Positions 1-4,967 of a stretch of 5,857 nt of DNA are shown here, in pieces. The notes beneath the pieces are model-generated. The model had not been told where the DNA came from. It worked only from the letters and a program-made list of their open reading frames with translations, and did no database searches. Both the position numbers and the translations under genes were made by a program. This stretch comes from Alphaproteobacteria bacterium (lineage in GTDB: Bacteria; Pseudomonadota; Alphaproteobacteria; Rhizobiales; Rhizobiaceae), in assembly GCA_030428345.1 (NCBI GenBank), contig JAUIBM010000219.1:1-5857 (forward strand). Direction: 5' to 3'. Within the stretch, counting starts at the first letter, position 1, and every line of letters begins with the position of its first letter.

Positions 1-363
1 CAGTTCCTGGCGATGAGTTTCGAGATGCTGCGCGAGGGGCAGTCGAAGGTGATCGAGAACATGACCAACCCGATGTCTGCCATGCCCGGTTTCGACGCGA
101 TGCGCGCGCAACAGGAGGCCTTCCTGAGTGCCATGACCGGCGGGTTGGGCAACCAGTGGTCGGGGCCGTCCAAGGACGTTGACGACGACGAGGCATCGGA
201 GGCCAATCTGGACGAGATCCGGGCGCTGTGCGACCGGATTTTCGTCATGTCCAGGGGGCGGGTCTCGCGGCCCTCGGCCCGCGGCGAACTGAGTATCCAG
301 GAACTGGGCGCGCTGATGGCCGGGCAGGGTTTCGACGAGGAGAAGCGCTCCGATGCGGCTTGA
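1..363 (+). CDS. Chimeric ORF, 5'-partial: PhaR-like C-terminus fused to ABC ATPase tail
   Basis: The frame is open from base 1, so the gene starts outside the window; 120 residues are visible to the TGA at 361-363. An ATG at 13 exists, but nothing favours it as the true start. Residues 1-69 are Met/Gln-rich and helical (FEMLREGQSKVIENM, then MPGFDAMRAQQEAFLSAMTGG) followed by an acidic linker (DVDDDEASEAN). This resembles the C-terminal region of alphaproteobacterial polyhydroxybutyrate regulators (PhaR) or related granule proteins; the match is from memory and moderate. Residues 70-120 switch to the C-terminal end of a BmpA-type ABC transporter ATPase (LDEIRALCDRIFVMSRGRV, then ELSIQELGALMAG). 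No Walker A, signature or Walker B motif lies in the visible part. The stop overlaps the permease start by 11 bases, as in a normal transporter operon. It may be a deletion fusion or an assembly join. The ABC tail call is firm and the PhaR call less so. Confidence 0.7.
   Translation, partial: QFLAMSFEMLREGQSKVIENMTNPMSAMPGFDAMRAQQEAFLSAMTGGLGNQWSGPSKDVDDDEASEANLDEIRALCDRIFVMSRGRVSRPSARGELSIQELGALMAGQGFDEEKRSDAA
208..363 (+). pseudogene. Remnant of nucleoside ABC transporter ATP-binding protein, last ~51 codons
   Basis: The segment LDEIRALCDRIFVMSRGRVS matches what follows the switch-His region in ATPases of the YufO/NupO/BmpB-like group, where 'ISEDLDEILALSDRI' is typical. The tail ELSIQELGALMAG is also typical of that group's second nucleotide-binding domain. 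Proteins of this group are about 500 residues with two ATPase domains, so roughly 90% is missing. The segment just before it is not ABC-like. The reading frame stays intact across the join and runs into the permease with the normal overlap, so the 3' end of the operon looks undisturbed. As it stands this remnant cannot bind or hydrolyse ATP. Confidence 0.75.
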
Positions 364-1402
364 ACCGAAGAAATCGCCCTCGCTGGCCGGCACGATCCTC
401 TATCCGCTGGGCGCGATCGTCGCCACGCTTGTTGTCACCTCGCTGCTGGTGCTGATCGCCGGCGCCTCGCCCTTCAACGTCTTCTACCTGGTCTTCAAGG
501 GAGCGGCCGGCTCGCAATTCGCGATGATCGAGACGCTGACCCGCGCGACGCCGCTGATCTTTACCGGCCTTGCCATCGCGGTCGCGTTTCGCGCACGGCT
601 GTGGAACATCGGCGCGGAGGCGCAGCTCTATATCGGCGCGGTGACGACCGTCGTGCTGGGCACCGGCGCGCTGCCGCTGCCCGCCCCGATCCTGGCGCCG
701 ATCCTAATCGCAGCCGCCATGCTCGCCGGCGCGCTGCTGCTGCTGGGCCCGGCCTTCCTGAAAATCCGCTTCGGCGTCGATGAGGTGGTGACGACCCTGC
801 TGCTGAACTTCATCGTGCTGCTGTTCGTCTCCATGCTGCTGGAAGGGGTGCTGAAGGACCCGATGGGCCTTGGCTGGCCGCAATCCCAGCGCGTCATCGC
901 CGATGCGCAATTGCCCCGGCTGATTGCCGGCAAGCGCCTGCATTACGGCTTCGTGCTGGCGCTGGCGGCGGCTGCGCTCACCTGGTTCATCGTCAAGAAA
1001 TCCGTGCTCGGCTACGAGATGCGCGCCGTCGGCCACAACCCGCAGGCGGCGGGCTTTGCCGGCATTCCGGTGCGCGCGGTGCTGATCAAGACGGCGCTGC
1101 TCTCCGGCGGTCTCGCCGCGCTGGCCGGCTATTCGGAAGTCGCCGGCCTCAAGGGCAGCCTGACGCTCGATCTGTCTCCGGGCTTTGGCTATACCGGCAT
1201 CGTCGTCGCCATGCTCGCCATGCTCAATCCGCTCGGCGTCGTCGCCTCGGCCATTTTCGTCGCCGGCATCTTCGTCGGCGCGGACGCCATGAGCCGGGCG
1301 ACCGGCGTTCCCAGCTACATCGCGCAGGTCATGGTCGCCGTGGCGCTGCTGACCATGGTGACCGCGATCATGCTCTCGCGCTACCGGCTGAGGTGGAAAT
1401 AG
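353..1402 (+). CDS. Nucleoside/simple-sugar ABC transporter permease (first of pair)
   Basis: This 349-residue inner-membrane permease belongs to the BPD_transp_2 family (COG4603; NupP/YufP/BmpC type), which imports nucleosides with a lipoprotein receptor and a double-domain ATPase. Hydrophobic segments are visible near residues 14-37, 66-80, 90-105, 111-133, 145-165, 198-214, 243-260, 281-310 and 322-341. Conserved family blocks are FRARLWNIGAEAQLYIGA (79-96), VDEVVTTLLLNFI (142-154), GYEMRAVGHNPQAAGFAGI (220-238) and GFGYTGIVVAMLA (277-289). The length is normal for the family. The ATG at 353 has a GAGGAG motif at 337-342 and overlaps the upstream stop, which suggests translational coupling. 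The second permease follows after two bases. The receptor gene is not in the window and the ATPase is only a remnant. Substrate is inferred from the downstream deaminase; purine nucleosides remain possible. Confidence 0.93.
   Translation: MRLEPKKSPSLAGTILYPLGAIVATLVVTSLLVLIAGASPFNVFYLVFKGAAGSQFAMIETLTRATPLIFTGLAIAVAFRARLWNIGAEAQLYIGAVTTVVLGTGALPLPAPILAPILIAAAMLAGALLLLGPAFLKIRFGVDEVVTTLLLNFIVLLFVSMLLEGVLKDPMGLGWPQSQRVIADAQLPRLIAGKRLHYGFVLALAAAALTWFIVKKSVLGYEMRAVGHNPQAAGFAGIPVRAVLIKTALLSGGLAALAGYSEVAGLKGSLTLDLSPGFGYTGIVVAMLAMLNPLGVVASAIFVAGIFVGADAMSRATGVPSYIAQVMVAVALLTMVTAIMLSRYRLRWK
1390..1395 (+). promoter_or_regulatory. Shine-Dalgarno of second permease; decides its start
   Basis: GAGGTG lies nine bases before the ATG at 1405. 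A GTG at 1393 in the same frame would add four residues, but it overlaps this motif and has no purine-rich stretch in front of it. The ATG at 1405 is therefore preferred. Confidence 0.65.
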
Positions 1403-1404
1403 CG

Positions 1405-2346
1405 ATGGAAGCCTTCGAAATCCTGCTCACCGCCTCGTTCTGGGTCGCCGCCATCCGCATCGCCTCGCCGCTGATCTTCGCCACCATGGGCGAACTGATC
1501 TGCGAGCGCGCCGGGGTTCTCAATCTCGGCATCGAGGGGATCATGACCGTTGGCGCATTCGCCGGCTGGTTCACCGTCTATGCCGGCGGCGATCTGTGGT
1601 TCGGCGTGCTGGTCGCCGCGCTCGCCGGCGGGTTGTTCGGCCTGCTGCACGGCTTTCTCACGGTGCCGCTCGGCCTGTCGCAGCACGTCACCGGCATCGG
1701 CATCACGCTGCTGGCCACCAGCATCACCTATTTTTCCTATCGCCTGCTGCTGCCCGAGGTTACCTCGCCGCCCAAGATCGAGCCGTTCCAGGCGCTGGCC
1801 ATCCCGGTCCTTTCCGATATTCCGGTCATCGGCCCGGCATTGTTCAACCAGACGCCGCTCACCTATCTCGCCTTCGTGCTCGTCGCCCTCGTCGCCTGGA
1901 TTTTCTATCGCACGCCGATCGGCCTTGCCCTGCGCGCGGTGGGCGAAAATCCATCCGCCGTCGAGGCGCAGGGTATCAGCGTCACGGCCATGCGCATGGG
2001 CGCGGTCGTCGTCGGGTCGGCGCTGATGGCGGTCGGCGGGGCGTTCCTTACCATGTCGGCCTTCAATTCCTTCTTCTTCGAGATGATCAACGGGCGCGGC
2101 TGGGTCTGCATCGCGCTCGTCGTCTTCGGCTCCTGGCGGCCGGGCAAGGCGCTGGCCGGCGCGATCCTGTTTGCCGCCTTCGACGCCTACCAGGTTCGCC
2201 TGCAGCAGGTCACGGGCGGCGTGGTGCCCTATCAGGTGTTCCTGATGATGCCCTATGTGCTGTCGATCCTGGCGCTGATCGCCGTCGCCCGCCGCGCCAG
2301 CTATCCCAAGGCGCTGATGATCCCCTATCAGAAGGGCGAGCGGTGA
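1405..2346 (+). CDS. Nucleoside/simple-sugar ABC transporter permease (second of pair)
   Basis: This 313-residue inner-membrane permease belongs to the COG1079 branch (NupQ/YufQ/BmpD type). It normally forms a heterodimeric channel with the permease encoded just upstream. Family blocks are ERAGVLNLGIEG (34-45), SQHVTGIGITLLATS (92-106), GLALRAVGENPSAVEAQGI (173-191) and RGWVCIALVVFGSWRP (231-246). The block GLALRAVGENP mirrors GYEMRAVGHNP of the first permease and marks the cytoplasmic loop thought to contact the ATPase. Hydrophobic segments lie around 10-30, 46-60, 65-88, 96-112, 152-168, 197-217, 234-243, 249-259 and 277-295. The start chosen is ATG 1405, two bases after the previous stop. 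The gene is full length. It ends 25 bases before the stop of the convergent fic gene, with no U-tract terminator between them. Confidence 0.93.
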   Translation: MEAFEILLTASFWVAAIRIASPLIFATMGELICERAGVLNLGIEGIMTVGAFAGWFTVYAGGDLWFGVLVAALAGGLFGLLHGFLTVPLGLSQHVTGIGITLLATSITYFSYRLLLPEVTSPPKIEPFQALAIPVLSDIPVIGPALFNQTPLTYLAFVLVALVAWIFYRTPIGLALRAVGENPSAVEAQGISVTAMRMGAVVVGSALMAVGGAFLTMSAFNSFFFEMINGRGWVCIALVVFGSWRPGKALAGAILFAAFDAYQVRLQQVTGGVVPYQVFLMMPYVLSILALIAVARRASYPKALMIPYQKGER

Positions 2347-2371
2347 ACGGGTCTGCGCCGACCGGGCGGTC

Positions 2372-2947
2372 TCAGGAGATCAGTTCCTCGACAAGCGCGA
2401 CGAGCGGCCCGGTATCGCCCGAGAAACTCTCGATCATCGCCTCCAGCGTGCGATCCGGTTCCAGCTTGTCTGTGTCGAAGGGGAGCCCGGCATGGTCGGC
2501 AAGCATGGCGGCGAATGCCAGTTGGGTCCTTCCGTTTCCTTCTCGGAAAGGATGCACGGCGTTTAGTTCCGCAAGGAAATGACCAATACGCGAGGCGAAT
2601 TCGGAAGTGGACAATTTCCTGAAAGTATCGGGGTCTCCCAGTTCAGCGAATGTTGCTTCGAGAAAGTGGGGAATATGTTCGGGATAGCAGAACCAGTTGC
2701 CGCCCTTGCCGATTCTGATTGTGCGTATCTTGCCCGCCCAGGCGTAGACATCCTGAAACAGATGGCGATGCAGCGAGAGATAGTGCTCTACATCGAGATT
2801 CCCTTTGGGAAATGGCTCGTCGGCACGGGTAAGAAAAAGCGCCAACTCGACCTCCTCAAGGATTGCCGCATCGCGCAGATCGAGCAGGTTGATGAGAACG
2901 TTGGTGCCGGGATAGCAGAGCGGGTCGTGTTCTGCGGCATAGACCAA
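2372..2947 (-). CDS. fic: Fic/DOC family protein, toxin of a Fic toxin-antitoxin pair
   Basis: This 191-residue protein has a Fic domain, a family that mostly transfers AMP from ATP to a hydroxyl on target proteins. CYPGTNVL (11-18) opens the domain in the usual place. KIRTIRIGKGG...FCYPEHI (73-92) is the flap that docks the target, and HPFREGNGRTQL (132-143) is the Fic motif with catalytic His132. The consensus is HxFx(D/E)GNGRxxR; here the final Arg is Leu143 (CTG codon). That Arg normally contacts ATP phosphates and the inhibitory Glu. The start is TTG at 2947-2945, supported by AGGA at 2959-2956 and by the family N-terminus; no ATG or GTG start is available there. It lies directly after the antitoxin gene in the same frame. 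The region 2581-2760 is about 52% GC by hand count, below the neighbours, which suggests transfer. The protein targets are unknown. Confidence 0.92.
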   Translation of the reverse strand: MVYAAEHDPLCYPGTNVLINLLDLRDAAILEEVELALFLTRADEPFPKGNLDVEHYLSLHRHLFQDVYAWAGKIRTIRIGKGGNWFCYPEHIPHFLEATFAELGDPDTFRKLSTSEFASRIGHFLAELNAVHPFREGNGRTQLAFAAMLADHAGLPFDTDKLEPDRTLEAMIESFSGDTGPLVALVEELIS

Positions 2948-2950
2948 TGT

Positions 2951-3166
2951 CTATTTCCTGGAAGTTCGATTCCGGGCTTCCGCCCTGATCAGCAGGCGCG
3001 CCTCCTCGCCGGAAAGTCTTCCGCTGGCGCTCTCTACCAGGATGCGCCGCATGCGGTCAGAAAGCTTCATCCCCTCGACGGCGCTAATCCTTTCGCCCCG
3101 CGCGCTGTCGAGCAGGAAATGTCCTGTCTTGGCGGAACGTGAGGGGCGTGGAATGGGGTTTCTCAT
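2951..3166 (-). CDS. Putative VbhA-like antitoxin of the Fic module
   Basis: This 71-residue basic protein sits immediately upstream of fic, where class I Fic toxins have their antitoxin. Residues 26-60 can be laid over VbhA: an EG pair (E31-G32) followed by a hydrophobic residue, a helix with Met (M39) and a G-x-L-S-x-E-E-A turn (49-56). The known inhibitory motif is (S/T)xxxE(G/N), whose Glu blocks productive ATP binding. Here the spacing is S28-A-V-E31-G32, one residue short. The N-terminus (1-20) is Arg/Pro-rich and unlike VbhA. The start is ATG 3166-3164; it has no clear ribosome-binding site and is embedded in a 12-bp palindrome. The identification rests on position and this short similarity, so it is likely but not proven. 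The gene ends in TAG, two codons before the fic start. Confidence 0.7.
   Translation of the reverse strand: MRNPIPRPSRSAKTGHFLLDSARGERISAVEGMKLSDRMRRILVESASGRLSGEEARLLIRAEARNRTSRK
2954..2959 (-). promoter_or_regulatory. Shine-Dalgarno for TTG start of fic, inside antitoxin 3' end
   Basis: On the minus strand AGGAAA is followed by TAGACA and then TTG. The AGGA core sits eight bases before the start codon. The site lies within the last codons of the antitoxin, so translation of the toxin is probably coupled to termination of the antitoxin. Confidence 0.55.
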
Positions 3167-3171
3167 GAGAA
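3160..3171. promoter_or_regulatory. 12-bp perfect palindrome over antitoxin start codon
   Basis: TTCTCATGAGAA reads the same on both strands and contains the antitoxin ATG at its centre. Toxin-antitoxin operons often carry an autoregulatory operator at this place, so an operator role is reasonable. It is inferred from symmetry and position only; no second copy was noticed in the window. Confidence 0.4.
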
Positions 3172-3286
3172 GACATTAGCATGCGCGAAGATATGGCGAA
3201 ACGGTCTGTACGACACGGACCCGCCTTCGATTTGCATTGAAGATGACCACAGCGGCGCTTGCGTCCGCCAAAACTGAGCAAAACGG
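3167..3286. promoter_or_regulatory. Divergent intergenic region between Fic module and deaminase
   Basis: The two transcription units diverge from this 120-base stretch, so it must hold the promoter of the antitoxin/fic pair and, since the deaminase is cut off from the permeases by opposite-strand genes, probably a promoter for the deaminase too. No convincing -35/-10 pair could be picked by eye on either strand. Before the deaminase ATG there is only a weak GAGC element at 3276-3279. Confidence 0.45.
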
Positions 3287-4570
3287 ATGACCTTCGACAT
3301 TCTTCTCAAGAACGGCACGCTGCCCGATGGCGCCCGCGCCGACATCGCCATAGCCGGCGGCCGCATCGCTGCTGTCGATCCCCTGATCGATGCGGAGGCC
3401 GGCGAGACCATAGACATCTCGGGAAATCTGGTTTCCCCGCCTTTCGTCGATCCGCATTTCCACATGGATGCGACGCTCTCCTACGGCCTGCCGAGGATCA
3501 ACGCATCCGGCACCCTGCTGGAGGGCATTGCCCTTTGGGGCGAGTTGAAGCCGCTGCTCACCGAGGAGGCCGTGGTGGAGCGGGCGCTCGCCTATTGCGA
3601 CTGGGCCGCTTCCATGGGCCTTCTGGCGATCCGCAGCCATGTCGACACCAGTGACGAGCACGCCATGACAGGCGTGCGCGGCCTGCTGGCGGTTCGCGAC
3701 AGGGTGAAGGACTACATCACCTTGCAGATCGTCGCCTTTCCCCAGGATGGCTGGCTCCGTTCGCCGACGGCGAGGGACTGCACCCTGCGTGCGCTGGACA
3801 TGGGCGTCGACGTTGTCGGCGGCATCCCGCATTTCGAGCGCACCATGGCCGACGGGCGACGCTCCGTCACGGAATTGTGCGAGATCGCGGCTGAGCGCGG
3901 GCTGATGGTCGACATGCATTGCGACGAGACCGACGACCCTATGTCGAGGCATGTCGAGCAACTGGCCTATGAGACGCAGCGCCTGGGACTTCAGGGCAGG
4001 GTGGCCGGCTCGCACCTTACCTCGATGCATTCCATGGACAATTACTACGTCTCCAAACTGTTGCCGCTGATGGCCGAGGCGCAATTGGCCGCGATCCCCA
4101 ATCCGCTGATCAACATCACCCTGCAGGGCCGCCACGACACCTATCCCAAGCGTCGCGGCCTGACCCGCGTTCCCGAAATGCTGAAGCACGGCATCCGCGT
4201 CGGCTTCGGTCAGGACTGCGTTCTCGATCCCTGGTACTCGCTCGGCACGGCCGACATGCTGGATGTCGCCTTCATGGGGCTGCACGTGGCCCAGATGACG
4301 AGCCCGGCCGACATGGCACGCTGCTTCGACATGGTGACGAGCGAAAGCGCCGCGATCCTGGGGCTGGAGGGGTATGGCCTCGCGCGGGGCTGCAAGGCCG
4401 ATCTGGTGGTGCTTGACGCCGCAAATCCGGTTGAGGCGATCCGGCTTCGCGCCCGGCGGCTGTTCGTCGTCGCCGGGGGCCGGGTGATCGCCCGGGGCAG
4501 GGCCGATGTCAGCGCCCTTGACCTGCCCGATCGCCCGCGAGAGGTCGCCCGGCGCTTCAAGACGCCGTAG
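3287..4570 (+). CDS. codA: Cytosine deaminase-family amidohydrolase; candidate 5-methylcytosine deaminase
   Basis: This 427-residue cytosolic amidohydrolase is collinear with E. coli CodA (cytosine + water to uracil + ammonia). Metal ligands are H57 and H59 (DPHFHMD), H211 (HCDETDD) and D310. Active-site residues are Q153 (IVAFPQDG), E214 and H243 (SHLTSMHS). Other CodA-like blocks are SGTLLEGI (74-81), GGIPHFE (178-184), GRHDTYPKRRG (281-291) and DPWYSLGTADML (314-325). By alignment from memory, CodA His312-Asp313-Asp314 is Gln309-Asp310-Cys311 here. Published work on this family found that homologues lacking Asp314 deaminate 5-methylcytosine, which CodA itself does not. Isocytosine-like or other ring substrates remain possible. 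The ATG at 3287 gives the expected N-terminus (ILLKNG...). The gene would logically belong to the permease operon but is separated from it by the Fic module. Confidence 0.9.
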   Translation: MTFDILLKNGTLPDGARADIAIAGGRIAAVDPLIDAEAGETIDISGNLVSPPFVDPHFHMDATLSYGLPRINASGTLLEGIALWGELKPLLTEEAVVERALAYCDWAASMGLLAIRSHVDTSDEHAMTGVRGLLAVRDRVKDYITLQIVAFPQDGWLRSPTARDCTLRALDMGVDVVGGIPHFERTMADGRRSVTELCEIAAERGLMVDMHCDETDDPMSRHVEQLAYETQRLGLQGRVAGSHLTSMHSMDNYYVSKLLPLMAEAQLAAIPNPLINITLQGRHDTYPKRRGLTRVPEMLKHGIRVGFGQDCVLDPWYSLGTADMLDVAFMGLHVAQMTSPADMARCFDMVTSESAAILGLEGYGLARGCKADLVVLDAANPVEAIRLRARRLFVVAGGRVIARGRADVSALDLPDRPREVARRFKTP

Positions 4571-4967
4571 GGGCCGAAGTGCCGCGGAGACCCAGGCAAA
4601 TTGCCAATCCGCCCGTGACCTTTGCGCCCAAACCTGCGATGTCTTGGCGCTCATGTCGCATTCGCGGATTCATCCCAGTCTCCGCGATCAACGGCCGATG
4701 GATTCCAAACGCGAAGTTTTGTTAACGAGAAGCTGATTAAATCGAACAAATCCGATCGATCATCGGGCCGGTCGTCATATTGTGCCCTCAGCGCAACGCC
4801 AAACCGCAAAGCGCCCGCAATCGGCGTCAGGGGCCGGCGTCCCGCACTGGCACATTGGCGCGACCCGCCTATTTGATGAATTCGGACCTGTGTAGTTGAA
4901 TGGGCCTGAAGGCGACGCACTGCCGGGCGAAGTCCGCGTGAAAGTCCGACCGGCCGTAAGAGTATCG
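4571..4967. other. 397-base intergenic region before tamA, no gene recognised
   Basis: No ORF here has a recognisable product; the short open frames on both strands look random. Visible elements are a 5-bp inverted repeat with one spacer base (4595-4605), a relatively AT-rich patch (about 4700-4760) containing GTTAAC and GATTAA, and a CCGAT/ATCGG inverted repeat (4752-4766). The AT-rich patch is the likeliest place for the tamA promoter, about 200-260 bases before its ATG, but no promoter hexamers could be defined. No tRNA, riboswitch or U-tract terminator was seen. Confidence 0.5.

Noticed and set aside
1393..1404. GTG start for the second permease, four codons earlier
   Set aside because: GAGGTG at 1390-1395 is well placed for the ATG at 1405 and would itself be overlapped by the GTG start.
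2360..2371. GACC-GGGC-GGTC hairpin in the 25-base convergent gap as a bidirectional terminator
   Set aside because: It has a four-pair stem with no T-tract on either strand; such repeats are common by chance at this GC content.
2579..3142. 187-codon open frame on the plus strand opposite fic and the antitoxin
   Set aside because: It is the antisense shadow of a clear Fic gene with a canonical motif, and its own translation shows no recognisable family.
4550..4567. CGGCG/CGCCG inverted repeat across the deaminase 3' end as a terminator
   Set aside because: The stem has only five pairs, the loop is eight bases, and no T-tract follows.
3176..4654. 492-codon open frame on the minus strand opposite the deaminase
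   Set aside because: The translation is His/Arg/Gln-rich low-information sequence typical of antisense frames in GC-rich genes; the plus strand has a complete CodA homologue.
4722..4740. Two TTAA half-sites resembling a CtrA box
   Set aside because: The half-sites are 11 bases apart rather than the 7 required for TTAA-N7-TTAA.
4622..4876. 84-codon plus-strand ORF in the intergenic gap (and an overlapping minus-strand frame)
   Set aside because: There is no ribosome-binding site, no recognisable domain, and the composition looks like random GC-rich sequence.
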